Positions 40,409-52,358 of a stretch of 64,000 bases of DNA are shown here, one piece after another (the stretch's first letter is position 1; each line of letters opens with the position of its first letter). A model generated the notes under the pieces. That model was not told the DNA's origin and made no database searches. It saw only the letters and a list, made by a program, of their open reading frames with translations. The stretch spans positions 5,173,501-5,237,500 of the forward strand of contig NC_087178.1 in the NCBI RefSeq assembly GCF_035594125.1, given 5' to 3'. Position numbers and translations under genes: made by a program. The stretch is from Scylla paramamosain (lineage: Eukaryota; Arthropoda; Malacostraca; Decapoda; Portunidae).

Positions 40409-43357
40409 CGATGACGATGATGATGATAATGGTGGTGGTTGTGGTGGTGGTGGTGATTATAGAGATGATGATGATGATGATGATTTTTAGTGATAAAGAC
40501 AATGATGACAATGATAACAAAATAACAACAATGACACTGGTAGAGATAACATTGACAATGATGACAACAATGATAATACTGCAAGGACTTACCTGGAGGG
40601 GCTGATGAAGGAATGCTCTCACAGGAGGCTACAGCAGGGTGGGGGGCTGCAGGGGCTGAGAGTGAGGCCCGGGGCTGGTCCATGGCTCCCAAGGGTCCAG
40701 GGGAACTGGATGTGCTGCCTCTGGGACTCTTCAGGCGAGAGATTTTCTTTTGCATGTCCCTTCGAAGACCACGCATGCGACCCACGAGAGAGGCTGACCC
40801 TGTCCTCTGTGGTGGGAGGTGGGCGGTTAGTTAGTGTTGGGAGAGTGGGGAAGAGTGGGAGAGTTGAGTTGATTTGCCTGACAACTTAATCTTTTTACTT
40901 CCATACAATTTTTTTCTGTAATTATCTAGAACTTCTTAGGTAATATTGTATGCAGTGCTGGGAAAGTAGGGGAGAGTGGGAGAGTTGAGTTGATCTAACA
41001 GATAACATAATCTTTTTAAATTCCATACAATTTCTTTTCTAAAATTATCCAGAACTTCTTTAGACAATAATGTGTTGGGAGATCAGGGTGAGTGAAAGAT
41101 TGGGAGAGTTCATTTGAGACATCTATCTGATGACTTAACCCTTTCACAGCCAGATAATTTTTTTATCATCACCTATAACTTGAACAATTCTGTAAGAACT
41201 GCTAGGAGAGGGGAGAAAGGAAAGAGTGTGGGAGAGTTAAGTTGATCTATCTGATAAATTAAACTTTTTCACTGCCAGCCAATTTTTTCTATAGTCCCTA
41301 ATAATTTAAATAATGTATGCAGTGTTGGGAATGGAGAGTGAGTGCGACTTTGGTAGAGTTAAGCTGACCTACCTTTTCCTGTCAAGCATTTTTTTTTTTC
41401 AATATTCATCTATAACTTCTTTAGACAATATTGTTTGCAGTTGGGAGAGTGAGTGGCAGTGAGAGTGTAGTGGGAGAGTTAAGCTGACCTACCTGACAAC
41501 TTAATCCTTTCATGCCAGACAATTTTCCCCATAACCACCTGCAGAGTCAAGACAATTTTTGCATTTATCTCCTTCCCCTTACTTTCACCATTTCTCTAAT
41601 GATTGGGAAGGAGGGCCTAAATGACTCCTCTCCTGCTATTCCTGTCTATTGCGTCTATTGTGGCTTTCATCCTGCTTGATTCTGTACAGTAGTCTCCTAT
41701 ATACTGGTTGATGAGTGGGGGATATGAGAATGAACATCAAATAAGGTTGTCTAAGATTGCGGGAGTGGGAGAGGCTATTATTGTTGTCCACGCCGTAAGA
41801 AGACGTAATAAGGACGTTAAACACAATGATGATGAAGCTGATGATGACAATGATGGTGTCTTACGTAATTTTGTAGCCTAGAAAACAAAATTAACTCTCT
41901 CTCTCTCTCTCTCTCTCTCTGTCCTTGTAAACACTCTTCACCGTGCTCTGAATGTTAACTAAGATCTCGGCAATACAGGAATGAACTAAAAGCTTCCCCC
42001 TCTTCAATAACATTCCACTGCAAAACTAATTGACTGCCGAGTATCAATCTAGTAATTCACAATACAGTCTAAAAAAGAGTAAGTTTTCTCTCACTCCCTC
42101 TTGATGACTGACCTGCGAACCCTGTATCTATCTATCCTGTCTATCTATCCCGTTTATGCCACATTTTGAATCACAACTACGATTTTTTTTGAGAGTATAA
42201 TTATAAATGTAATCATGATGAACGTGACACCGTTTCTTGGAACTAAATATTCAACAGGATACAAACTCTATTTAAAGGGAGATGGACTGACCTCCGCCTC
42301 CTCCTGCTCTTCATAGTCCGACGAGTGTGAGGGAGAGTGACCGTCCTCGCTGCCGCCACTCATGCTGCTGCGACTCTGCAACACAAAGCACCAATCAGCA
42401 CTCACCACTCACCACACAAACAAACACACACAAAGGATAGTGCATGCTTTACAACCACAATACAATCCGTAGATTAATCACGAACCGAATGTTACCGAAT
42501 GTACCAGCACTCAGCACACATACGCAGACGACAGCGCATGTTTTATAACCACCACGAACCGAAAGCAACAGCACGACGTCACCACTCAGCATAAGATGTA
42601 ACTCATGTTTTAAGTGCTACACGAACAGGTTAATCACGCAACGTATCAGGGTGAACTCAACTCAGCACTCAGCACCTACATAGATACACCTCGTCTCTTA
42701 AGTGCTACACGAATAGTTTAATCACGGACCGAAAGTAAAATATGATGGGCACTCAGCACTCAGCACCCATACTTGAGGGGAACCAGCAGCACTGTATCTT
42801 GCTGGGACACGGTACGCCAGGTGAGGGCTGAGGAATTAAGCCTCCGAACAGAAACTCATGATGTACTAAGTATTTTCTCGGTAAAGTAAGGTGAGGTGAG
42901 GTGAGATGAGGTGAGGTGAGATGAGGTGAGGTAAAGCAAGGTAAGGTGAGATGAGGTGATGTAACGTAAGGTAGGCTAAGGTAAGGTTAGGTAAGGTAAG
43001 GAAAAGTAAGGTAAGGTAAGATAAAGAAAGGTGAAGTAGGGTAAGGTAAGACAACATATAATTAAGTAAAGTAAGGTAATGTGTGGTGAGGTGAGGAGAG
43101 GTAATAAGATAGTGTACTATAATGTAATGTGGGGTAAGATAAGGTGACGTACAACAATGTAAGATAAGGTAAGGCAGGACACTCCCGCCCGACACTCACC
43201 TGTCCGCTGCCCCCATCCTCTGATCCCGGGCGATGTTGATATCACGAGCCTCTCCATATTTATGTCATGTGTCGAAATTTTACGTTATATTTACGATTCT
43301 ATCCAGCCCAAACACAACGCGTGTCAAGGCGAGAATTTATTATTAGTATTGTATTTG

Positions 43358-43411
<54 letters not shown>

Positions 43412-44872
43412 AGCTGCAGCCTAATAGCTTCACGCAGGGGCTGGAGTTGGGGCTAAGGGTCTGGAAGTGTCAGGAGTAAGGTTGGGACTCGCACCGCATC
43501 ACAGAGGTTGTTCTCTTCTCTCCCAAGCTACATCCACGTCTCGTCTCGAATGCCTATACTTCTTTCCCAGTGCAATATTTCACAAAGTTTAAGTTATATA
43601 CCACGAATGTCGATATCAGGAGACACTTATCGACCGTAACTCAACCACACCTCGTTAAGGTGAAGTATTCCAGTGGGGGAAGCGGCAGAGGGTGACTAGC
43701 GACACTCAGGCGACGAGGCCTTGCTGCCTGACGAATGGCTGACTTAAAGGACGCCTCGTGCCAGTGACAAAGCCCTTTCCAGGCCCTTTCCAGGCCAGAG
43801 CCTAGGGAAGGAGGGCGGCGGCCATGGAGGGGCTGAGGTATTGGTACTCTCTCGCGAGATGGAAGTTGATCGGTTGTTTGCGGTGCAACTCCCCTTTAGG
43901 CCAGGACCCGAAGGAGGCCCATCCAATGGAGGGCGGCCTTACAGAGGTCGGAGCTCAGTGGGAGGGGTGGGATGGGGCTCAACCACACTGAAGGTGAGAA
44001 ACCGAGACTGGTGCCCCCACCCCCACCCGCAGCTTTGTCCCAAGGGAAGGAAAACTTGCTGGTGCTCTGCAGGGTGCCGCTGCCGCGCGCCATGGCAACG
44101 GGGCTGCCTCTGCTTCTGATACCTGATGCGATATACAACTTACTGATTTTTCTCATTTTATATATCAAGGCCAAGAGAGTTAACCCTCTTGCCCTTGTTC
44201 AACGCGGTAAAGAAACACGATACAAGCGGGGCGATTCAAGTCAATGCCGACATCGTCGCAGGGGAGGCGGAGGGCAGGCAGGCAATGCCTCAGGTGCAGG
44301 AGGAGAGCGTCATGTCCTAGCAATGTTTTCATCAATGACAATGGCCTCAAATTAGCCGCCGCGTTCCACTGCACGCCCTTCTCTCCATCATATCCACGCC
44401 TACAGGTGGCCTCATAAAAAGCCTGAGTTGCGGACAGACACACAACAGCCGCGTCCCTTCCTTTCAGATTTCGAGTGCGGCTACCTGGCGGAAGCAATAC
44501 AACTTTCGGGTGCATAATAAATATCACGCGTCAAGTGCAGGAGAGACTGCGAGACAGCTACTAATTAATAAGTGTCCAAAACAACAGTTAAAAGTTTGGC
44601 TTCGGAAGAGAATCAATATTAGCGACTCGCGCATCTCTTCTCCGCCTCGCTCTAAGCACCGGCGGCCGCGTCCACCTCCCCGCTGAACACACACGCCTTT
44701 TAGAGCGGGAGGCAAAGGCTAACAATGCCCAAGATAACGAGTACGGTGCTTTTTCCCTTCATTCTCTAATGTTTACCGTCGAGATCCCTCCGGCAGGGGA
44801 ATGAAAAGTGGCGGGGAAGGGGAAGCACACTGCTACCTATTCCTCGGGGTGTTTTCATTTTTTCTCCGTGTG

Positions 44873-44958
<86 letters not shown>

Positions 44959-46709
44959 TTACCGCGTGACGCCCCGCCCAGCACCTGCCAGCCAGCTTGC
45001 CGCCTCGCGCTAGTGTTAGTGAGCGTGATGCAGCGTCCTTATCACACGTTCCTTTAGTAGCGGGCTGGCAGGTGAGGCAGTGCAGGAGAGGGAGGGTGCG
45101 GGGCGTGAGTGGGGAGGCGATGGGTATGGGTGAGGGGAGGGTGGAAAGAGGTGCCCCTAGGAGTGAGGGTGCGTCAGGAGGGAAGGGGCGGCGGGACACT
45201 CACAGACACGCAAGACCTTGAGGTGGAGGTGGAGCGAGGGCGCAGCTGTCCAAAGATCCTCCCCAGCAGTCCCTTGCCGTCCTCGTTCCTGGTGTCTCCG
45301 TCCCCTTCCTGCCCCCCGGGGGAACAGGGTCCCTCAGGGGATGTGATGCAGATATCGGGGCCTGGCGTCCTGCACTGCACCATTGCTCGCTTGTATTTTT
45401 GGTTCCAATTGAGGGTTCGAGGCCGCAGAAATCCAGCCCGCACTGGAGGGCCGTGCTTTTTGGTGCCTCGCGCAGCGTCACCGCCACTGGCTTCCGTCAG
45501 GACAGTCCCTGGACGCTCCTGCAGGCAATTTCCAACCTCCACATAGAACGTGGAGCCTCCGAGTCTCTTGACGATGCAGTCAGCCTCTTCTTCATCTTTA
45601 CTGTTCTTAAACAACACGTGGGAAACCCTCCTCATATAGCCGGGAAGGTTCTTAGCCTTCTCCAGGAGAGTCCTGCTCTTGTCACCGCTCTCGTCGGCTT
45701 TAGCTTGCTGCAAAGCCTCCGACAGTAGTCGCGGAAATAATACCTCAGAATGTCGCCACTTTCTCTTTAAGGATTTCACGGAGGCCGCAGCGGACTCCGA
45801 CTTTGCTCTACGACGGATGACGCCTGTGTCCCCAGAATCCTCTCCCTGGTGACGCCCTGCACCGCTCCGCCCCGCCACCTCCATTTCCTGTTTCGGCCCT
45901 TGCCAGATCATGACCGTGTCGTCTCCACCATTGTCTTCCAAGGACTCGTCACCTAAGCCACCAAGCCTCACGCCTCGCAGCGGGGCGCGGCGCGGCATCC
46001 CCCGGGGTCTTTTCCAGCGGGAGGACACTCGTCGTGAGGCCCGCCGGCGGAGTGAGGTGTGGCGGGAGGACTCCCACACCCAGGACACCTCCAGAATGTC
46101 AGGGCTCGGGGGTGGCTCAGTTTGGGACCTTCCCACATTGTGCTCACGGGTCGGCGGCGGCAAGGGTGTGGCCACATACAGCGCCCTGCGAGGTCTCCCC
46201 TGCCGTACCTGAGAGCCTCTTCGTTTGACGCTCCTGGCGCCAGACACGGCGTGCCTCGGCCGCGGCTTGAGGGATGCGGTCTCGGAATGAGGTTCGGGCG
46301 TGGTGCGGCGGGAGCGAGGTGTGTGGGAGTCTGGTGTGCGGGACTCCGAGGTAGCATCTGGCTCAGGCGTGAGGGGCACGAGGGTGGCGCTAGACTCGGG
46401 AGTGTGGGAGTCCGGCCTGGCGTCAGCGTCAGCAACAGGTGTGTGGGATTCAGGCGAGGCCGCTGAGGCGTGGACCTCGGGTATGACACTTAGTTCAGGG
46501 AGGGAGTCCTCGGGTGTGGTGTCAGGGTCAAGGGGGAGTGGCTCTGGTTGAAGAGCATGTCTAGGATCCCCGCCGCTGGAGGACAGTCGTCGTGGGGTGG
46601 AGGAGCGGAGGGGCAGGGAGGTGGGTCGTTCTATCTCCTTCTTGCCGGCGCCGCTACGAGCATCCTCCGAGGAGCGGCGGCATGGGGGAGGGAGACGCGA
46701 CGACTCCAT
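38178..46709 (-). CDS. SLY/SASH-family adaptor: SH3 and SAM domain protein
   Basis: SASH1/SLY proteins are cytoplasmic/nuclear signalling scaffolds with adjacent SH3 and SAM domains. From the ATG at 46709 the chain gives 970 residues. They comprise a large disordered N-terminus (1-502) with Ser-His-Thr-Pro motifs; an acidic linker; the family motif [20 protein letters not shown] (about 537-556); the SH3 domain (about 616-680: [44 protein letters not shown]); the SAM domain (about 700-765: [48 protein letters not shown]); and a Ser/Thr-rich tail with [11 protein letters not shown], also a SLY-family feature. The ATG at 46707-46709 sits in a GCCACCATGG context. However, an excellent acceptor at 46763 and open frame upstream suggest an internal exon, so longer isoforms are likely. 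Confidence 0.88.
39491..39524. repeat. (CT)n microsatellite
   Basis: Seventeen CT units in a SASH-like intron. Confidence 0.95.
40057..40186. repeat. Tandem duplication, about 65 bp unit
   Basis: Two adjacent units starting AAAACAATGATGTA and containing AATAATAAAACATGAATTC, with a few substitutions between them. Located in a SASH-like intron. Confidence 0.9.
40372..40484. repeat. Compound (ATG)n/(GTG)n microsatellite
   Basis: An ATG-unit array passes into GGT/GTG units and back to ATG, about 110 nt downstream of the donor at 40593 in the sense transcript. Confidence 0.95.
40830..41570. repeat. Diverged minisatellite, about 6 units of 110-128 bp
   Basis: Units share GGGAGAGTTRAGTTGATCTA, then a TTAATCTTTTTAC block, then CCAGACAATTTTTTC and TATAACTTCTTTAGACAATA. 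Unit starts are near 40837, 40960, 41073, 41201, 41324 and 41441. It lies in a SASH-like intron and is non-coding. Confidence 0.85.
41895..41920. repeat. (CT)n microsatellite
   Basis: Thirteen CT units in a SASH-like intron. Confidence 0.95.
42880..43175. repeat. Degenerate GGTAA/GGTGA pentamer array
   Basis: About 300 bp of irregular pentamer repeats (GGTAA, GGTGA, with GGTGAGAT and GGTTA variants). On the plus strand nearly every unit resembles a 5' splice-site core (AGGTAAG or AGGTGAG). The host SASH-like gene is on the minus strand, so its transcript carries the complement. Confidence 0.9.
43200..43260 (-). other. Candidate alternative first exon of a short SASH-like isoform
   Basis: A strong donor (GGACAG followed by GTGAGT, boundary 43200) lies between the long N-terminal exon and the exon at 42292-42375. 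Reading from it in phase meets a stop upstream, so it would be non-coding. The next exon offers ATG at 42363 ([11 protein letters not shown]), which would give a protein without the 502-residue N-terminus. The right limit is a placeholder. Confidence 0.35.
43360..43410. repeat. (GT)n microsatellite
   Basis: About 25 GT units, immediately right of the candidate first exon near 43.2 kb. Confidence 0.97.
44877..44952. repeat. (CT)n microsatellite
   Basis: Thirty-eight CT units in the intron following the long N-terminal exon of the SASH-like gene. Confidence 0.98.
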
Positions 46710-48327
46710 GGTGGCTCCAGGGACGCCACACGCCGCCCCTGGCCCGCCCTTCACATGATTCCCTGCCGCGTAGAGGGAGCGACAGACAAACAGCAAAGTC
46801 AGCATCAGCTACTCCCACATGCTGCAGGTGTTAGCGCTCCTCGCGGCACATCCCCAACAAGTGTGTGGGCAGGTGTCACTCTCGCCAGATGCGTGCGGCG
46901 CTGTGTATGGGGAGGTCACACCCGTGGCGGCAGGAGCAGCAGCAGGTGGGTAAGTCTTGGCACGCTGCTCAGTGCCACACATAAAGAGACAGTCACTATT
47001 TTAGCTCCTGCCAGGGAGGAAAGGAGGGAGGGGAGGGGAGGGGAGGGGCACCACTGTTGATGTTGGTGTCAAGAGTATCACGTGCTTGGTGAGGGGCGCG
47101 CCGTGGCTTCCCTCGGCACTGTTTCACCGTCAGACAGTGCAGTGAGTCCAGGTCGCTTCACGCCCCGCCGCCAGGAGCCTTGTGCAGTGAATCACTCCAT
47201 CGCCGCCGCGTCAGTTCCTTCACTTGGTTCTCGTGGCACCACAACACCCTTGCCGGCGCCTGGTGGCGGCGTGGCGGTGTCAGGTCGCGGAGGGCCAGTG
47301 CTCGGGGAGTGGCGTCCGGCGTGGCAGCGGCGTAAGCGTGGCACTGTGGCAACTGTACGTGAGGAACTGATGGCTCTGGCACCGCACTTGCCTCCCCTCA
47401 CCCCCCTAAAGTTGGCACCCTCACACCTGCCTCCCCCACATCCCTCTCTCGATCCCTCATCTCCTCCCCACTCTTCCTTTGCCCTTTCCCCACTCTCCTC
47501 TCTTGCTCTCTATCTCTCTTCGCTCATTCCCCTACTCTCTTCTTCCCCCTCCTCTCCCTCACTCTCTTTCTCTCCTCTTCCTCCTACGCGGCGCACACCT
47601 CACTGCGCCACAACTGTGCTAACTAGGAAGTGGCGCACCTGGCGAGCGGCGACGGCAGGTGTGGTGAGCTGGGGGCAGGAGTCACGCTGCTGCTGTCCTC
47701 ACGCTCCCCATGAAACCTAACCTCATGTGTTTCTTCCGGTTATATCTACATTACCTACCCCCCCTTCACCCCCACTTCCCGAGTCTCTGATATCACTAAC
47801 ATATCTTCCTTTACGCGAGGAGAAAAACAAACTCTATTTCTCTCGGATAGTAAAAGACAATACTCTGAGCCCACTTCTAAAAGGTCGCCTCAGTTACACC
47901 GCCACCGACGCGAGGATTCAAGAAAGAACAGCAAAATTCCATACATAGAAGGGACCAGATCAATACCAACAGCTTCAAGAGGCAAGGCTGTCTGTGGTGC
48001 GCCCTCTACATGATGAACTACGTGGGTCTGAGATGATGGCTGGTGTGTTGTGTGTCAATGTGTGGCTTTACCCTCGCCTCACCAAGCAGGGTAGTAACTG
48101 ACGGAGTAGTAGCCATGCACCACTCACTCCACGTCCTTCCTCTCCCCCGATATACACTCATACTCGTAAATCTTCCAAGAGTACACGTCAGTTCCCTTTG
48201 TCGCCTTTTTTGTTCAGTTGTGAAATACGTATATCTGTCCATCTGACGTTTGTTGGTGAGATATACAGATGTTGATGGATAAACGACAGACAGGTAAAAT
48301 AGATAGGTTGGAAGATGAATAAATAAA

Positions 48328-48365
48328 TAGATAGATAGATAGATAGATAGATGGATAGATGGATA
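48328..48365. repeat. (GATA)n / (GATG)n microsatellite
   Basis: About nine GATA-type units directly left of the LINE 3' tail. Looser GATA/GACA units continue to its right until about 48.66 kb. Confidence 0.92.
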
Positions 48366-48380
48366 AACTGGCGTTGCTCT

Positions 48381-48463
48381 GGGAACTGGCATTTCAGTGG
48401 GCCTTTTTTTTTTTTATTCAAATTTTTGTTGCCCTTAGCCAGTGGCCCTCTTACATAAAAAGA
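48381..48463 (+). mobile_element. LINE 3'-tail fragment (third copy of the family)
   Basis: GGAACTGGCATTTCAGTGGG, a T-run, then TTGTTGCCCTTAGCCAGTGG and CTTACATAAAAAGA match the 3' UTRs of the copies ending at 16737 and 31340. Only about 83 bp is retained. It is embedded in GATA-type repeats. Confidence 0.85.
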
Positions 48464-48910
48464 ACAGATACACAGATAGATAAGTGGATAGGTAGACAGA
48501 CACACAGACTGACAAATAGGCAGAATGAAGGAAAGACAGACAGAAATCGATTAAGAGATGGTAAATCCCACAGACACATACACATAAATATACATATAGA
48601 TATAGATAAACAGAGAGACAGATAAACAGATAGACAAACAGATACACGAGGAAACAGAGACATCTAACAAGTGACAGGTAATTACAACCGGGCTAATTAC
48701 CTGGCAAATGGAATATACAGCAGGTAACTCAGGTAAGTGTGATTCCCATTGATGAGAAAAACACCTGGACGATACGCGCGGCCAGGGAGTAAGCGGGATT
48801 AGCCTCCAGGTGTGTGAAAGGGTTGCATACTTGGATGAAGGTAAATTACGAGACGAAGGAATATTAAAGACAGAACAGCAAATAGAAATGATTAAGATGA
48901 GGGGAGCAGG

Positions 48911-48967
48911 GAGGAGGAGGAGGAGGAGGAGGAGGAGGAGGAGGAGGAGGAGGAGGAGGAGGAGGAG
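48911..48967. repeat. (AGG)n microsatellite
   Basis: Nineteen AGG units in non-coding DNA. Confidence 0.97.
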
Positions 48968-49139
48968 ATGATTACGAAGATTATGATAAAAATACTACAC
49001 CAATACTGGACATTTTCGTACAGTAAGTCTTAAGAAGAGGAATGATGACAACAAGGACGACGATGACGAAGAAGGAGAAGACGGAGAAGATGATGAACAG
49101 TGATAATGGTAACGAAGAAGACAAAAAGCGCTTTCAAAC

Positions 49140-49328
49140 TTTTCTACTTCCTCCCTTTCATGTTCTCCTTCCGCTGCGTTCCAAGGTTATTTGAAAATGA
49201 GTAAATGTAAAGACGAATAAAGAATACACGCAGATTCTCTTGTTTCGCTCTCTTTCTTTGTTTGTACGCACGTGGGTCTGTCTCTTGTGTTCTAGTTTCT
49301 ATTGTGTATCTACTCTCCCTCCCTCTCT

Positions 49329-49367
<39 letters not shown>

Positions 49368-49700
49368 TTACATTTTCTTGGTTCCTTTCTTTCCTTTTTT
49401 TCTCTCTCAATTATTCATTCTCCGTTCATATTTCCTTATTCTTTTCGCCTCATTTCTTTTCTCTTCATTGCCTTTATTCTTCTTTTTTCCTCCTTCTTTA
49501 TTTTTCTACCTTTCCTTTCCTTCCCATATCTTACATTCTTCATTCGTTCTTTTTACTCCCATTTCCCGTCCGTCCCATACCTTCCTCCCATACCTCTTCC
49601 CTCCCTCTCCTTCTTTAACCTCAGACACACAAAAACAACCTTCCTTCCCTTCCTCCCTCCTCCCTCCCCCCAACGCCGGGCCGGTAAAGGTTCATTAGAG
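49140..49700. repeat. Pyrimidine-rich tract with (CT)n core
   Basis: About 450 bp of plus-strand C/T-rich DNA with a pure CT run at 49335-49364. The open frames here are compositional artefacts. Confidence 0.8.
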
Positions 49701-49778
49701 TTGCACATAGCGGTGTTGAAATTACGTTTAAGAGAGATGGTACGTACCGTGCGGTGTGTTGTCGCCGCTTCCGTAATG

Positions 49779-49791
49779 ACACACACACACA

Positions 49792-49879
<88 letters not shown>
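49779..49879. repeat. (AC)n microsatellite
   Basis: About 50 AC units with two early interruptions. Confidence 0.97.
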
Positions 49880-49880
<1 letters not shown>

Positions 49881-50847
49881 GACAAAATGCCACTTGCTCC
49901 CTCTTCACAATCGCATCACAGTCTCCCAGTCTCACCTCAGCAGCATTTATACACCACACCTGCAACTCTTCAGAAAGAATCAGGGCTTAGTAATTACTCT
50001 ACACAGGTGAGGCAACAGGTAAACCCGCCCTCATTTACTTAACCCCTGATAACAGTGAATTTCTCTCCCTCACACGAATGCGCGAGGTGAATGCGAGTAT
50101 TTTTACATATTATTCCCGTGTGCAGGTGAGCGTGTACAGGTGAGGCAGGTGGGAATCATTCACGCACTTCCCCTTTATGCTACTCGTACGTCAGGGAGCA
50201 GCAACATTTATCATTTTCGCGAGCTATGTCCCCAAACACAAGTTCATAATTACACGCGGGCTGACATTTCCCACTCGGTAACGGCCTCACATGAGCACTT
50301 CCTCCTGCAGGTGAGTAAAAATGCAAAACTCCCCTATCCCCTCCCCCTCCCAAACTCGTGTCGGTATATTAAAGTCTCCGGTAAAAGTAGATTCCCTGAA
50401 GTGAGGCGGAATAACTACTATGTCAATACGTAGTCAGTCATTCAGTGAAGGACGCCAGACAGATGTGTAAAGAGTGGGGGTGTGCGGGGAGGATTCAACA
50501 GGTGTGTGGCGGAGGTCACTGCACACCTGTCTTATTACGTCCTGGAGTGCTGGAGTGAAGGACATATGCTAGGATGCTAAGGTTGGATCCGAGTGAGGAT
50601 GAAGGATTGTGGTAAATGATAAAGGTGAGATGGTGATTAAGGAGGAGGGAACAGGTGAGGGACGGAGATGAGGGGACGTGGAATAATGCGTGTGGGAGAG
50701 GATGGGAGCGGATGAAGGGTGGAAGTTAGTGAAAAGTTGGAGGGAACAGACTAAAGCAAATGCGTAGACAGAATGGAAAGGTGATAGGTGACAGTGGACG
50801 CTTCCTACGTGGACTTGTATAATGCTGCCCGTTGCCACATCACACTG

Positions 50848-51800
50848 CACGATCCACTAACTAACTCACATTTCACTGATCCACCCACGCAACTCCACAC
50901 CTTTTCAAATACTACAAACATACATTTTTTTTTCGAGAATAACATCCAATCCCTCACATATTTATAGACCTATCCACTTTCATATCACGGTTCATGATCC
51001 ATTATCTCCACATTTCACTGATCCACCCACGCACCTCCACACCTTTTCAAATACTGCAAACACATTTTTTTTTTGAGAATATCCCTTTCCTCCCATATTT
51101 ATAGATCTCTCCACTATCATATCACGGTTGACGATCCACTAACGCCTTCACATCTCACTGGTCCACCCACGTACTTTCACACCTTTTCAATTACTGCAAA
51201 CACACCTTTTTTGAGAATAATATGCATTCTCACACTTATTTATAGATTCTTCCACTTTCATATCACGGTTTATAATCCACTATGTCTCCCACATTTCACT
51301 AATCCACCCACGCAACTCCACACCTTTTCAAATACTGCAAGCACCCCTTTGTTGAGAATAACATCCACTTCCACACATTTATAGACCCATCCACTTTCAT
51401 ATCACGGTTGACGATCCACTAACGCCTCCACACCTCACTGCTCCACCTTCACCTCTCTGTGGATACTGTAAACATTCCCTTTTTAAAGATCCTCCTCCCG
51501 ACATAAACCCTTCTACTTCCACATCAAAGTCCACAGTTCAGTAGCTATTCCACATCACAGTGCTCCACCTCTATACGCCCACACCCTTTCAGATACTATG
51601 AACATCCACTTTAAAAGAGAAACCATCCACCGCCACACCACTATAGACCCTGTTCTTCCACTACACCAGTACTTTTCCACATCCCACATCCCCACATCCA
51701 CATTTTCAACACAACAAGCAGCTCCTATTTTTAACTAAGAACCCCACAAATATAGGTCCTGTTCCCCACTATACCAGTACCTTTCCACATTCCACATCAG
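50848..51800. repeat. Tandem array, about 140-bp unit, 5-7 copies
   Basis: Units begin GACGATCCACTAACGCC or a variant, continue TTTCACTGATCCACCCACG, CTCCACACCTTTTCAAATAC, a T-run with GAGAATAACAT, TTATAGACC and CCACTTTCATATCACGGTT. Copies start near 50848, 50996, 51131, 51271 and 51411, and degrade after 51530. Non-coding, and distinct from the array at 40.8 kb. Confidence 0.88.
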
Positions 51801-51878
51801 TCTCTTCAAAATAAAACAAACTCCCCTTTTCAAGAACCCTCACAAAAACACTAACCCTCATTGCTGCAGTACACTCAC

Positions 51879-52150
51879 CCTCGCCCCTTCCCCTGACCAC
51901 ACCGCACACACCACACGCACCACACGCCATCCTCCTCCACCACCAAGCTGTCGAAATCACACGAAGTGACCGCCAGTCTTGTGTTCCCGCGGCCACAGCA
52001 AAACCTCGCGGCAGAAGGACCGCAACAAGCCTTTCTCCCGCCCTTCTTCAATCCTTCCGAGCGCTTCCCTTGGAGTCTCCACACGCCTCAGTGAGCAGCG
52101 CAGGTGATCAAAGACTCTCGCCTCCCTCACGTGCGGAATGGCCAGGTAAA
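51879..52150 (-). other. Unassigned GC-rich candidate exon
   Basis: A consensus donor (GGGGCGAGG followed by GTGAGTG, boundary 51879) closes a GC-rich island of about 270 bp, and one frame (51957-52157) is open for 66 codons. I see no acceptor at the right side, so it would be a first exon of an alternative SASH-like transcript or an unrelated one. No similarity recognised. Confidence 0.25.
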
Positions 52151-52309
52151 TAAACAAGTGAAGGTTACTGCTTAATGGCGAATGAGTGGTGGTGAGGAGG
52201 TAATGGGGCAGGTGTAAGTCATTATGTGTTAGTATTTACATAATGGTGAGGATAGGAGGAAAATGGGACGTGTGTGTATTATGCACTACGTGACTGGGCC
52301 ACCCTCCCC

Positions 52310-52311
<2 letters not shown>

Positions 52312-52351
<40 letters not shown>
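52312..52351. repeat. (AC)n microsatellite
   Basis: Twenty AC units. Confidence 0.96.

Positions 52352-52358
<7 letters not shown>

Larger units (their letters stand above)
38178..46762 (-). other. Exon map of the SASH-like gene (core)
   Basis: Exons in transcript order: 45204-46762 (ATG at 46709), 42292-42375, 40593-40806, 39663-39787, 39093-39311, 38178-38942. From the ATG the lengths total 2913 nt, 971 codons with the TGA. Phases are 0, 0, 1, 0, 0 and all match. The SH3 domain is split between the exons at 39663 and 39093; the SAM domain between 39093 and 38178. Introns hold the minisatellite at 40.8-41.6 kb and the GGTAAG array at 42.9-43.2 kb. Confidence 0.85.

Noticed and set aside
40212..40785. 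136- and 187-codon ORFs rich in Ile or His
   Set aside because: Only the right-hand part (from 40593) is the real SASH-like exon; the rest is read-through into intron and the ATG microsatellite.
45109..47060. Several plus-strand ORFs of 80-170 codons
   Set aside because: They lie opposite the long SASH-like exon or in GC-rich DNA beside it. They have no exon structure and no family motifs.
47082..47720. 212-codon plus-strand ORF
   Set aside because: It is Ser/Pro/Leu low complexity in GC-rich and CT-rich DNA, with no recognisable domain.
50848..51800. The regular array considered as a CRISPR
   Set aside because: Repeat and spacer are not distinguishable, the units are about 140 bp and diverged, and the genome is eukaryotic.
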